The notes below the pieces were generated by a model. That model ran no database searches. It was given only the letters and a program-made list of their open reading frames with translations, and was not told the origin of the DNA. Shown piece by piece: positions 33,263 through 44,427 of a DNA stretch of 64,000 bases. A program made the translations under genes and the position numbers. Location of the stretch: the NCBI GenBank assembly GCA_026214975.1, contig CM047813.1, forward strand, positions 34,877,871 to 34,941,870. The letters are read 5' to 3'. The DNA comes from Gentiana macrophylla (Eukaryota; Streptophyta; Magnoliopsida; Gentianales; Gentianaceae). The stretch's first letter is position 1, and each line of letters opens with the position of its first letter.

Positions 33263-35744
33263 TCCAAGATGCCGGCTTCAAGTCCCGTGTCGAAGAGATT
33301 TCGGGCTGGAACAGTCAAAACAAAAGTCAGCGGCTGATTTTCAACTGGCGGAAATGGACCACAAGCAATCAGCTTCTTCATTTAGTCGGGATAAATGCGA
33401 CTTTTCATCCTGAGGAAGAGGTCGAACCGCTGGTGGATGTCAAGTCGCTTCCGACGGATCTAGATTGGTATGCATAGTGCCATCATGGGAGGCGACCGCT
33501 ACTATGTCCTGTTTGTGAGGGTGTGCCTAGCATGCGGGCTCTTTTGGACCCTAGTAAGACTTGTTTTCTTTTCCCAAATTTTTCCTTACTGTCTAGCGTT
33601 AGGATTTATATCGCATCTTTGCCTTGCTTGAATGAATTAGGACTTATGTTGTTTTTTACCTGCTCGAAAGCGTTAGGACTAATATCACCTTTTTTGCCTT
33701 GATCGAAAGCGTTAGGACTTATGTTGCTTTTTGCAAGCTCGATGAACCCTACTAGTAGAAGAGCTGAGAAGGATGCATGGGCTAAGCACGATTGGGAAGC
33801 GAGGATGCATCTCTTTAGGGATGTGGAGCGTATAATTCAGTCGAGTCTTCCTTCCTTACCACCTTCTAGAGGTGCAGCGAATTTGGTGGATAATTATAAT
33901 CCTGGGTGAGCAGGGTCGCTGCTGCAAAGTGGCCAATAGCGGCCCAAGATATGCGCATTAACGAACAGTCTCTCGTAGTAATTCGACCAGTTGTTGCGGA
34001 TCAGAGCCGCGACAGGCGCACTACTGACGCTGATACTGACAATAGCCCGTCCATAGGTGTTGATAATGTTGATGCCTCAAGCAATAGGCAAATGATTGAG
34101 GATATAGGCCAGGCTTTAAATACAGCCATTAACAATGAAGCGGGTCCATACACTGAACGCGCTGATGAACAAACAGCTAGCCTAGGAGGTGGCAATGCGT
34201 TAAACATTCTGTTGAAATTCGGGTTGATCCTGTTGAAGTGCGGGATGAGGTCAACCGAGATGCTAGGGCCACCCAAACCGATGAAATACCGCTGGGACTG
34301 GTCAAGACGGCATAGAGGTCGCCTAGACAGAGGAGTTGAACGTCGAGGGGGTCAGTGATAACGTTCATGCTCCTGCTGATGATCTCATTGCCTTGACTAC
34401 AAATGGTCAAGAGGATAACCTGCTTCCGTCCATAGACGAAAACTTGCCAATTTGTTTAAGGCCGGGGTTCAGGCATCCGAGAACTGTTAAGGGAGTTCGA
34501 GAGGTCATCAATATGATCATGAATGCTCATCCCTTAAGAAATTTGGATATGGACTGTCAGGATGGTGTGACCTTAGCGATCGGGTTCGAGATCGCCCATC
34601 GTAATATGATGGAAGACCAGATGTCTGACTACATGGATGGCCCTGGTGACCTCAAGGGTCTAGTCAGAATAGTCTCCAGTCAGGTAATCCTTATTTGCTA
34701 CTGTCGAAAGGCGACTTGGCTTTCATACTTGTCTTCTGATCTTCGGTGCCTATACGCGACCTGTCTTATTTTTGCTCAATGCCCCCAGACGACTTAAAAC
34801 TTACATTTCCTTTTTCCTTTTAGTTGGTGACTGCGGCGGGGCAATGTTGGATGGCCTAAAATCAGTCTGAGAAAGATTACGCTGCTTCTCAGCAAATGGT
34901 ATCCGGTTTGGAGGCTGAGCTGGCCGAGCTGAGAGGCAGATTCGATGATGCTGAGAGTTGAGCTTGGGAGGCAGAGTTAATCATCGAACCAAAAATATTA
35001 AGGCCGAAAATGGTTTTCGTGCTCGCCAGCGCTTGTTAATGGAGGGGCAGAAAAGCATGAAGAGATTCACATAGCCCTGAATGCTAAAAAGAAGGATAAA
35101 GAGACGGCCTTATTAACAATGGACTCTGAGAGGAATGAGAAGGAGATCTCTCTGCGGTCTGCTAAATACGAGATGGAGCTCCGCCTTGATATTTCTAACG
35201 ATCTCAAGCATGTCCATGCCTCTATTCCAAGTATTGTTTCAGAGAAGGAAGTCGAGGATGTCCATAAATACAAATAGTCTAAGCAGTACAAGGATGATTT
35301 GCTTGCTGCGGTGAAAATTGCGAACAAGGGCAACGCCACGTGGCGAGATGCCTAGTTTGAGACCTGGGCGATGATGCTCCTTCGATGGATACCATGGAGA
35401 GATGGTTGACCACCGATATGTTCGATGAGTCTTTGAGGTCTATCCATCCATAAGTTCCTAATAACAATGACGAGTTGAAGGAGCTGCACGAATATGATAG
35501 AAAGGATGGCCGCGAGGTGGCTTGGGTCCCGCCTCCAACTGTTCCTAAGAACCTCAATGTCAAAGTTAAGGAGATATTGGGCGAGGAGGAGATTGAGCAT
35601 TTCACTCCGCCGCATTCCAGGATTCCGACCACTGGTGCCTTTGTTTCCCCTTTAGTCATTACAGATGATGCGATGGAGCATGCTCGCACGATGGATGCTC
35701 TATTAGACCATGCTGCTCAAACTCCGACTCAGCCTGAAGGTTAG
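33263..35744 (+). pseudogene. Unrecognised coiled-coil coding relic, transposon-like
   Basis: This block is richer in GC and codon-like than its flanks but broken into frames. 33263-33476 reads in one frame as FKSRVEEISGWNSQNKSQR, then FNWRKWTTSNQLLHLVGI, to a stop. 33906-34358, 34336-34797 and 35475-35744 are further pieces. Between them, 34865-34985 in a shifted frame gives MVSGLEAELAELRGRFDDAE, a coiled coil. Plant gag-like proteins of the 'putative gypsy-type transposon' kind combine such features, but I cannot match a domain with certainty. An old multi-exon gene is the alternative. Stops within the coiled coil argue against function. Confidence 0.45.
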
Positions 35745-35784
35745 TAGAATATTGCATTTTTTCCCAAATGAACCATTTCCTATG

Positions 35785-36069
35785 AAATTGGTTTTAGTAG
35801 AACGGTAAGCGCTTGATCTTAATATGGTATCAGAGCAGGAGGTCCCGAGTTCAAACCCCTCTTCTAGCACAATTAAAAAACATAAAAACCAAGTGTTGGG
35901 TCTCCACTCTCTTCTTATAGGCCCACACTTCCCAAACAAAAAAAATGAGTCAAGTGTTGGGCCTCTCTCCCTTCTTATAGGCCCACACTTGAGGGGTCGT
36001 GATATAAGGAAATATAGTAGCACCTTTACTGAAACAAATTGGTTTTAGTACAACGGTAAGCGCTTGATC
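35785..36069 (+). mobile_element. SINE-like repeat bracketed by two tRNA-like heads
   Basis: A 34-bp segment starting AAATTGGTTTTAGTA occurs at 35785-35818 and 36036-36069, differing at one or two positions. After the first copy come TATGGTATCAGAGCAGGAGG and CCCGAGTTCAAACCCC, resembling a tRNA with a Pol III B box, then a body with two copies of CTTATAGGCCCACACTT. The long flanking repeat is too long for a usual target-site duplication, so the second copy may be the start of a second, truncated SINE. Confidence 0.6.
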
Positions 36070-36447
36070 CTCCTAGACACCACGTACACTCGATCTAAGT
36101 GTCTATTTGGATGGAGTAATGATACAGGCACAACGGTTGTGCCACATCGAATGACATACCGGTGATCTGCACCATTGATCATAATGTATCTAAATTGATC
36201 TTTATGTAAATTTAACATGATCAATGGTTCATATCATCATTGTGTCATTCGTTGTGGCATAACTGTTGTGCCCGTATCATTACTCATTTGGATGTTGATT
36301 AGGAACTATGAAGGGTATGTGTGTCATATCTCACGAAGGTCCATGATCGGTTACTGTACGAATTACTTGGGGGCTAACATCATCTCGTGGTATGCCAAAA
36401 AGAAACCAACAGTTTCACGCCCCAGCATAAAGGCTAAATATATATAG
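36070..36447 (+). pseudogene. Copia RNase H fragment split by a MITE
   Basis: 36295-36447 translates to RRSMIGYCTNYLGANIISWY, then AKKKPTVSRPSIKAKYI, the Copia RNase H signature (RRS-x-x-GYC...ISW-x-AKKQPTVSRSSAEAEY) with the usual E-A-E-Y altered to K-A-K-Y. The coding text before it (36070-36113) is interrupted by the MITE at 36114-36285. A stop follows. Confidence 0.8.
36114..36285. mobile_element. Mutator-type MITE with 9-bp target-site duplication
   Basis: A 172-bp fold-back whose ends GAGTAATGATAC and GTATCATTACTC are exact inverted repeats; with few mismatches the arms pair for about 43 bp (GGCACAACGGTTGTGCCAC against GTGGCATAACTGTTGTGCC). It is flanked by perfect direct repeats ATTTGGATG (36105-36113 and 36286-36294). 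A 9-bp duplication with long arms points to the Mutator superfamily. It has no coding capacity. Confidence 0.92.
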
Positions 36448-36632
36448 AGCCTTGGCTCATACATTTAACAGAACTCACAAACTCATATTCTAAAAAAATT
36501 CACTATCAGCAATCCATCCACATTAATCAATACTCTATAAATGTATCAATCAATACTACCGAATTTATAAGTTGAATTGAAGTTATTTTTTTTTGAGAAG
36601 GGAATTGAATTGAAGTTATTGAACGTAACATT

Positions 36633-37744
36633 TGTTGGAGTTTTTAGCTATATATGAGATTTTGTACATGTGGCGAACAGTCCACTTGTAGCTTGATTCC
36701 GAATGGGTTACGGAATGAACTTCCGGAAGCTAAAAACAGTTTTGGAAACTACTAAGATAGTAGTTGATGTTAGGCTTTTGAATCACTCGATTCCGATATC
36801 GGGTGAATGAAAAATTAATGCCTAAAGGTAGAGTAAAATGTGTGGAGTGTTAATGAATAATGTGTATTCATTTGTCCCACACAGGTAATGAGACTCAAGT
36901 GGAATCACTACTTAAGAAGTAGTGTGGCACTTAGAGGTAAGCCCCAAGGGGCAAGAGAATTTTGTGAATGAGGGAGGACATGATGCTTGTTGGTTCACAC
37001 GCGCACGCGCCGCCGCCGTCCGGCCGGCTCGGGCTCGGGCTTATGGCTTGGCTTGGCTCAATATAAATTTTTTGGACCAGCTCAGAATTAAATTCTGAAT
37101 AAATGCAACAGGAAAATAGGCTCAGAATTAAATTCTGAATAAATGCAACAGGAAAATAGACGTCAGTTCGGCCATGTGATGCATCTGTTCGGAAATCCAA
37201 CCGAATATTTCCAACAGTTGCAAGTATTTTGCTTCCAACTGAATATTTTCAACAGTTGCAACCTCTTTTGCTGTGAAAATTCTGAACAGATATTGATGTC
37301 TGTTCATTGCCTCATACTCTGCCTATATATTCCTCATTACTGAATGAAAAATACACAAAAATCTCCCTACCATATACAGAAAATCTGCACAAAATTTTCA
37401 GCATTCATTCGTCGAGATAACAAGATCTTATCAGTTCGCCGTTCTTTCCTCATTCAAGTGCAAGAATCCGGAAAGGTAGATTGTTGTATTTTGGGGAGAC
37501 ATATGCCATACACCGTGTGCACATAATCGGGCATTAATGTCTTGGGGATGAGTTCTTAACTCGCCTCAATCTAAATAAGTTTCGCTTTTACTTATGCTTT
37601 CACAATTTAATTTAATTGATATGCGATATTTGGATCATGAATAAAATTGTGTTTGTTTGATTCATGTGTTTTGTTCTTTCTGTTTATACAATTTGATTGT
37701 TCATCAGAATTCAAAACGAATCGACGTAAATATTTCCAACAACA
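36633..37744 (+). repeat. Candidate Copia LTR followed by a primer site
   Basis: It starts TGTTGGAGTTTTTAGC and ends TTTCCAACAACA. The next bases, TTGGTATCTACC (37745-37756), are close to the tRNA-Met primer site. About 1.1 kb with a TATATATT stretch near 37323. Inside is an exact 40-bp-class direct duplication (37080-37119 and 37120-37159, CTCAGAATTAAATTCTGAAT) and a GC-rich patch near 37003-37042. No internal coding DNA follows, so the element is truncated. Confidence 0.55.
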
Positions 37745-37840
37745 TTGGTATCTACCATTTTCGTTTCTTCTTTAGTGTATGAAGTATGAACTGCATATCT
37801 AAAAAGAAATAAAAATACATGAACTGCATATCTGTAAATG

Positions 37841-38224
37841 AGTACGGCTTAATCATCATAGATTTTTTGTTTAAAGAAAATTACTGATTCCTTAACAAAA
37901 TTGTTAACTTTAAAGCAGTAACGGTACAATAGCAATTTTTTTATTTATATTTGTAAAAGAATTTATGTAAACATAAGAAGAGGCGCAACCATTTTTATTT
38001 ATATAAACAGAAGAATATATAAACGGATAGAAAGTACGGCTTAATCATCACAGATTTTTTGTTTAAAGAAAATTACTGATTCCTTAACAAAATTATTAAC
38101 TTTAAAGCAATAACGGTACAATAGCAATTTTTTTATTTATATTTGTAAAAGAATTTATGTAAACATAAGAAGAGGCGCAACCATTTTTATTTATATAAAC
38201 ATAAGAATATACAAACGGATAGAA
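37841..38224. repeat. 192-bp tandem duplication beside tRNA-Ala
   Basis: AGTACGGCTTAATCATCA starts both copies (37841 and 38033). They match over 192 bp with only a handful of changes (for example ATAG/ACAG and ACAGAAG/ACATAAG), so the duplication is recent. No frame; the function, if any, is unknown. Confidence 0.92.
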
Positions 38225-38251
38225 GGCGCGTTGAGGAGAAAAATAAAGTAG

Positions 38252-38258
38252 AAAAAAA
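38252..38258 (-). terminator. Pol III terminator of tRNA-Ala
   Basis: Seven consecutive T on the minus strand, immediately after the discriminator base; four or more T end Pol III transcription. Confidence 0.85.
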
Positions 38259-38331
38259 TGGAGATGCGAGGTATTGATCCCCGTACCTCTCGCATGCTAA
38301 GCGAGCGCTCTACCATCTGAGCTACATCCCC
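38259..38331 (-). tRNA. tRNA-Ala (anticodon AGC)
   Basis: On the minus strand it begins GGGGATGTAGCTCAGATGG and ends CATCTCC plus discriminator A. The cloverleaf closes, with an anticodon loop TTAGCAT (AGC, Ala). The acceptor stem has the G3:U70 wobble pair, the main identity element of alanine tRNAs. The T arm carries one G-U wobble and ATCAATA in the loop rather than the usual ATCGATA. No intron. Directly downstream on the minus strand is a run of seven T (38252-38258), a Pol III terminator. Likely functional. Confidence 0.95.
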
Positions 38332-38339
38332 ATTTTGAT

Positions 38340-39440
38340 ATTAGTTCGCCAAAGTTGTTAATTATTGGTTTGGACATTATTTTGGAACAAAATATGCGCA
38401 TCATTTTGGGGCCATATCGTTTGTTCGACTGACCGACTCGAATCGATTGGGCTTCGTTCCGGGTAGTGTTTAGTCATAAGCCTGTCTTCACTTGTCTACT
38501 TTCGTTCCACTCCTTTCCAACTCATTTCCGGTTCAACAATTTCAACACCACGCCCCTTCTCCAGGGCGGCAGATGGGTCTAGACGAACTGTCCACTTTTG
38601 TGTCAAGATTTTTGTGACTTTATCCCTATCATTTATTGTGTCTTCTTCTGTCCTGAATGACGGGACGGTTCAGAATCAACCTGGAGCTCTTCCTGCAGTA
38701 GCTTGTCCTTATATTTTGTTATGATTTTTGAATTCGGCTTTGTAATCTTTGAAGTGTTTAGAATTTTCAAACTCGACCTTTGTAATAACTAGTCGAACTT
38801 TAGCTTTTGATTCCATCTTGAATTTGAATGCGCTAATTCGTTTCAGAATTGTATATTTTGTCGAAATTTTTCCAGCTTTCGTATACCCGCCCCCCTAGGA
38901 GAGATGAGCCTTTATGTTGTCGAGATAGTATAGTGGCCCCTTTTCTTTCGGCGAGGGTAACGGCGTCGGGCTTTCGAGCTGAGGGCTCATAAAAAATAAG
39001 TACTGAACTTGAATCTTTCACCTTGTGTTAACTAAAACAACCAAATTGTATTATCAATTCATCTTTGTGAAGATATTATACTTGTTTCGTCTCACCTCGT
39101 GGGGCGGGTTCAATGTTTTGAGTAGCGAATTTTATCTGTGCTTGAAAGTGATTAGCTGAAGATGCTGTACTTAACCGACCAGACTTAGCAACGTTAGGCT
39201 CGAAAGCGACTAGGTGAAAGATGCCGTGCTTAATAGCGAGCGGACTTAATAGCGTTGTGATAATAAAGAAAGCGTAATCATTCACATTTGGAAATGATAG
39301 AATGAATGCCACAACCCAGATTCTGCCTCGTTGGGTGAGTTTGAGCGTTATAAATAAGAAAGCGTAGTCATTAACAATTATCAATGAGAGAATGAATGTC
39401 ATAACCCATATGTAGATTTCAACATATACTTATGTTTTTG
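38340..39440. other. Intergenic DNA without a recognised gene
   Basis: Short minus-strand frames (39021-38833, 39402-39076) have no family signature. Between 39180 and 39410 a phrase of the form AAGAAAGCGTA-TCATT...GAATGAATG-CA-AACCCA occurs twice in imperfect form, an old local duplication. Confidence 0.5.
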
Positions 39441-40077
39441 GATCAATTTAGAGCAATTTCTGCTCCGCACCCACTTTTACTTGACGTCCTTTCAGTGCAC
39501 AATTGCAGGGTTGGGCGGGTTTGCGGGGCGGATCTGTTTTCTTCCTGGAGGGCGTAGCCATTTTGATTTCCACAGGTTGTTGATTCGAACGGAATGAGTT
39601 TGGATCTTCAGCCACCTTGTTTGCCGCCCCATTGGCATATAAATTGATTGCCAACTGTTGTTCGGTCTTATGGGCAGGGCCGGCCCATGCTGTAAGTGGC
39701 GGAAGCGGCGGCCGAAGGCCTAATAATTTCGGGGGCCTGAATTTACATTTTCCGCAATTAAAAAAAATCGTATAGATCAATCCAATCCAATCTAACATAA
39801 TAGAATGTGTTAATAAATGCCTAATAAAATATTTAATTTGCCCAAAAAAAATTTACTTCAATTGAAAAAGGCCCAAAAAATTACAATGTCTAAATTATAG
39901 ACATACACCACATATGTATACATTTTTTTTATTGGAGTAAGGCACCGGAAATAAACAAAAATATTATGGACCACTTGAGTCTTCTTGTGGAGTTGACCAT
40001 GAAAAAAAAAAGTTATATAAACAAACATACGAATTACAAAGTATTAAAAAAAAGAAGAAAAGAATCTCTCAAATAAA

Positions 40078-40079
<2 letters not shown>
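39441..40079. other. Spacer with a possible hAT end
   Basis: CAGGGCCGGCCCATG near 39676 followed by GGCGGCCGAAGGCC and GGGGGCCTGAA resembles one terminus of hAT elements. I could not find its partner end or an 8-bp duplication, and the rest is AT-rich. The minus-strand frame 39798-39448 has no recognised domain. Confidence 0.35.

Positions 40080-40152
<73 letters not shown>
40080..40152. repeat. TA dinucleotide microsatellite
   Basis: About 36 uninterrupted TA units; a typical site of replication slippage and assembly error. Confidence 0.97.
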
Positions 40153-40157
<5 letters not shown>

Positions 40158-40169
40158 TATCAATTTATG

Positions 40170-41090
40170 CATACAACTCCAGTTACAGGATGTAATTATT
40201 GAGACTGATTCTCAAGCCTTGGAACAAATGATCTAAGGAAATATCAAATTCCTGAAATATCAAAGATGACATTGAGATCATACAACATCTTATCTCAAGC
40301 CGAAATTTTCACTCCAAAGACATATACAGAGAAGCCAATGCTCTCTGCCGACTATCTTGCCAAAATTGCCAGCTCCACACAGAATACTGAAATTATTGAT
40401 GGCACTAATCTAGATGTTGAGCTTGGATTTCTGGTTACTAGAGATGTTCTGCAAATATCTATAATCAGAACCAAAAAATGATGCATACTAGCAGCAAGAC
40501 AATTTTGGAAGCACATGAAGGGTGCAGACAGGTGGTTTCATAACATTTACTCATTTAGCGTTGTTTGGTCCCTTGCTTTTAAGATGTTGCTACTCTGTGG
40601 AGCTTTTCTTTACAGGATTGCAGACTTGATATGGTTGATGAATATGGCCCCAGGGAAAGGCAAAACCATCCTGGAAGCACCCTTCACTGAGTTGAGGGGT
40701 GCAAACAGGTTGTTTCTCTCTATTTTGAGTTCTTGGTTATATTCATTATGCATTTGGTTGCTGTAGCTTGGTGCTCAATTTTGTAGGTGCTCATTTTGGA
40801 TCCCCAATTGCCCTAGAAAGATTTGGATTATAGCCTGGAAAATGCTGATGCTGAATGGTGCTGGAAATTGCTTGGATGGATGCTGCATGAAGTGTATTAT
40901 GCTGCTTCTAGATTGTAGATCATTTGTAATAGCACTCTTTAGTTTTTTATTCCAATACATGGGAGATCACACTATTTCCTTAGCACCCGGCTTTTACCAC
41001 AAGGGTTTTCCGCACTAAGGTTTTAAGGAGGTGATAAACATGTATTGAAGACGTATTTATTTTGGTGGTTAGGTCGTGGGTTGGCCATTT
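40170..41090 (+). mobile_element. LINE 3' end: RNase H-like relic and 3' untranslated region
   Basis: VIIETDSQALEQM (from about 40190) and, in another frame, DIYREANALSADYLAKIASS (about 40320-40380) match the RNase H-like end of plant LINEs, in which R-E-x-N-x-x-AD-x-LA-K is the last motif. The sequence near 40990-41030 (ACCACAAGGGTTTTCCGCACTAAGG, cut here for length) is of the type found after such domains. Stops are present throughout. Confidence 0.6.
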
Positions 41091-41134
41091 AAAACTTCAT
41101 TCTTCATTAATATAATTTATGAGGTTAAAAAAGC

Positions 41135-41298
<164 letters not shown>

Positions 41299-41329
41299 TT
41301 GAACATTGTTTCCATGGTAGATTTTATTA

Positions 41330-41840
41330 GGATTTTATTATTATTATTTAATATTAGGTTTTTTTTATTTTTTTTATTTCTATTATTTATTTTTGTCCCA
41401 CATTAGCTAGAAGTTGTTTTATTTCTTTCATTGCAGCCTATAAAAAGGCTTTAGTTGTATTCTTTGTAAGCAGACAAATTTTGATATGAATAAATGGTTT
41501 TATTTGAAGTTTTTAAGATTTGGTGAGTTTTCTCACGTTGGTGGATTCCAAACTGGACTTATCAAGGTTGTGAGCGAACCTTGTGTGTGTCTATATATAC
41601 CAAGGTTCTTGGGTACAGGTTAGCCAAGGGTCGAGGTGCTCGTCTTATTGGTGCCTTCAGTCAAGTCGTCGGGTATTTTCGGATCTGATTCATTCACGAA
41701 TCACATCAGAACTGCTCGTCCCTGAACTTTACAGGTTTCTTCCTGATTTTGGTTGACGCCTTCATCAGGCAGGATGGACTCAGCCTTATCCTTGCTTTTA
41801 TTGGATGATGGGGAGACCTCAGAAGCTCTCTACTTCTGAG
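41330..41840 (+). repeat. Probable LTR or short retroelement end
   Basis: TTGTCCCACATTAGCTAG, a TATAAAAAGGC promoter box near 41440, and a GATATGAATAAATGG polyadenylation-like region near 41485 occur in the order found in short plant LTRs. Near 41648 ATTGGTGCCTTCA looks like the leader start of some Gypsy elements. Boundaries were not found. Confidence 0.4.
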
Positions 41841-41856
41841 CTACTAGCGCCATGAT

Positions 41857-42311
41857 AATTCTAAAGGAGTTTCCTGGACACAGGGGAAAAGGTCTTATTA
41901 TAATCAACGCCTTCTTTCTGATTGAATGCTTTGGCAGCATCGAGTTTTATATCGTTCAATATTACCATTACAATCGTGCTTAGTCTTGAAGATCCACTTA
42001 TAGCCAACTGGTTTGTGTCTTGAACGTAATTGAACAGCTTCCCATACTTGATTTTCATCCATAAATTTCAATTCATCTTTAATGGCATCAATCCACTTCC
42101 TAGAATTAACATCCTTAATGGCTATTAAAAACGAAACCGGATGTTTACTTGTCCCTTCTTCATATTCTACTTGATAAAGCATATAATGATCAGAAATAGC
42201 TGATCTCCTTTGATTTTGAGATCTTCTTAATGCTCGTTCCTGTGGTGCTTCATCAACATTTTCATTGGCGATGATCTCATCATGGAGTTGTTGATAATTT
42301 ATTGGAGTTAC
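41857..42311 (-). pseudogene. Copia reverse-transcriptase start
   Basis: Frame 42182-41904 reads YQVEYEEGTSKHPVSFLIAI, then KWIDAIKDELKFMDENQVWE and KPVGYKWIFKTKHDCNGNIE, the opening of Copia RT. A frameshift follows YKTR; the next frame gives FNQKEGVDYNKTFSPVS and ends. From 42311 to 42183 an in-frame extension gives RALRRSQNQRRSAISDHYML, the linker before RT. It is cut on the left of its own 5' side by LTR D at 42312. Confidence 0.88.
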
Positions 42312-44287
42312 TGTTGGAAGTAACGCCCGAAAGACAATTTATGTACTCCCTCCGTCCCATTTTATTTGTCCTGTTTGACTTTTCACACAAATTAAGAAAA
42401 GTGTAGTTAATGCTTTGAATCACATTAAATGATCCAATATTTTTACACTTATGCCCTTTAAGTTGTTGTTGGAGCATTTAATGCTACACACTTTTTATTG
42501 TAAATATTGTAAAGAGTGAAGGGTATTTGAAGAAATTTAACAATTAATGCACAAAGTGGACACTTATTTTGGGACAAACCAAAAAGGAAACATGGACAAA
42601 TAAAATGGGATGGAGGGAGTAATTGTTTTTAGAATTAATAAATGACAGATTTATTCTCATCTTATTACTTGCTTCGTGCTTGTAAATAATACACTACTGA
42701 AAACCCCAAGTCGAAACATATGTAGTCATATAACTTAGTGTGTGTCACATATGAGGATTAAGTTTATGGTGATACACTTGAAATATTAGTCCGTGGTGAA
42801 GTTAATCAAAATATGGGGTCTATTGATTAAACCATCATTAATGCGCCCAGAACACTTTAAGGTGTGACCGTCTTATCCGGACCGTCGACATTGGTTGTCT
42901 AAGTGGGCATTTATATATGATGAGAGTCATATAGGACTAGACCGATTTAATCTGAGTTTCTCATATAATTCCGTGATTGAGAAATCTTATTAAATTACAA
43001 GATGGTCATATATGGATTAACCTTAATCCTGAAGTGATTACACTTGTTTCAGGATAGGGTTTGATGTGTTCGTTAAGGATCGCTAAGAGACGCGGTCCGA
43101 ATCACTTTCACGTTGGCACTATTCTGGAATGAGTGAGAAGTGTGTGTTTCACAGATATGGAATCCATTCCTTCATGCGGGAAGTAGAAAGACAATCCCCT
43201 TATTTGTTGATCCTAAAAACTGATCAATCCCGGGAGTTCGTATTGGTTATGAACTAATTGATCACTAATGGGTTAATGGTAAATAATGATAAGATGTATT
43301 GAAGAAGGTTACAGAAATAATCCTACTTCAGTACGGATAGTCTATGGAGGGTTAGTTTATATGTAATGATTATATCAATGGACACTTATCAACTCGACTC
43401 GACGTTTTGAGAATAAGTTGTATCTATAATCGATAAAGTTCAGTTTCGGATTTATGGTGGCGTAATTTCGGAATTAATGAATTAAGTAGAAATATTATGT
43501 TTGATAAATATTTTATTTGATTTATTGTAGCTTACTCAAGTTATAGGTCCATGGTCCCTGCGTTGGCTCCTAACACGCGAGTGTTTTTCTCGTTTTATGG
43601 AACCTCGAGAATAAATTAAATAGTTAGTCTATTTAATGAATATGTAAATATTATTTATTTGGTAAATAATATGTAAAATAGAAAAGACATTTTCTATTAA
43701 AATAATGACATAAATGGCTCCACTTTTATGGATAAGTTAGGAGAAGAAATTTTCCTAGTTTATCTCATATGTGTGATTAATTAATTATCTATTTGTTGGA
43801 TAATTAATGGAAAAATTAAGAGATTGATTTTTTGGGAATTATCTCTTATTTTGTACCAAAAATATCTTTTCCTTATGAGAATATGTTTTTTGTGGTGTGA
43901 AAAGGATAACTCTCTTGACTAGTTATTTTCCTATATAAAGAGAGTTCCTCCTAGCACAATAAAATCATAAAATGCGCCACAACCAAAATAAAAGGAAGAA
44001 AAATTAGTTTCTTGCCTTAGTCATTAATAGAAAAAAAAAACCTAGGGTGTTTCTTGTGCATATTCGAGGAGGTTCTACGGCGAGGATCGACGTCCACCAG
44101 TCGTCGCTAGGAGATACAATCCGGAAGACTACGGCTTCTTCCTTGGTCGGTTTTATCATCTCTCTCCGATTTGGGTAAATCTACTAACCTTCTCGTAGGA
44201 TTAATTAGTTATGTTTCATATCGTAAATCGCATTAGCTTCCGCTGTGCAAAGATCGAGTGTCTCGATCGGTGCTACTACTCCTAGCA
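42312..44287 (+). repeat. Copia LTR D, probably a solo LTR, carrying a Stowaway MITE
   Basis: It starts TGTTGGAAGTAACGCCCGAA and ends ACTCCTAGCA; 1976 bp including a 274-bp MITE. It is closely similar to C and E, with a TATATAAA box at 43932-43939. The five bases GTTAC stand on both sides (42307-42311 and 44288-44292), as expected for a solo LTR inside the Copia RT fragment. The caveat is that its last ~60 bp are deleted relative to E (CGATCGGTGCTACTACTCC), and the DNA on the right is retroelement 3' sequence rather than the interrupted RT, so a rearranged D-E unit is possible. Confidence 0.78.
42346..42619. mobile_element. Stowaway MITE (Tc1/mariner type) in LTR D
   Basis: It starts CTCCCTCCGTCCCATTTTAT and ends ATAAAATGGGATGGAGGGAG: inverted ends with one mismatch in 20. 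It is flanked by TA on both sides (42344-42345 and 42620-42621). LTR E reads CAATTTATGTAATTG without it at the homologous position (near 44450), an empty-site match. No coding capacity. Confidence 0.95.
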
Positions 44288-44427
44288 GTTACTTCATTGT
44301 TCAAGAATAAGGGTGTGGTGCTCTAAAAACAATCATTATATTGCTTGTCTTTACGGACAAGTGGGAGATTGTTAGATGTAGTGCCCGAAAAACAATTGTT
44401 GCTTGTCCGTACGGGCAAGTGAGATAT
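44288..44427 (+). mobile_element. Copia 3' internal end with duplicated polypurine tract
   Basis: Two tandem versions of one ~62-bp block: TTGCTTGTC(TT/CG)TACGG followed by a purine tract (ACAAGTGGGAGAT, then GCAAGTGAGATAT) and an LTR-like start (TGTTAGATGTAGTGCCCG, then TGTTGGGAGTAGCGTCCG). Only the second start continues as LTR E. The block marks the 3' end of an element whose body is gone. Confidence 0.75.

Noticed and set aside
40515..40766. An 83-codon hydrophobic frame as a membrane protein gene
   Set aside because: It sits in LINE 3' sequence with local duplications; no family similarity is seen.
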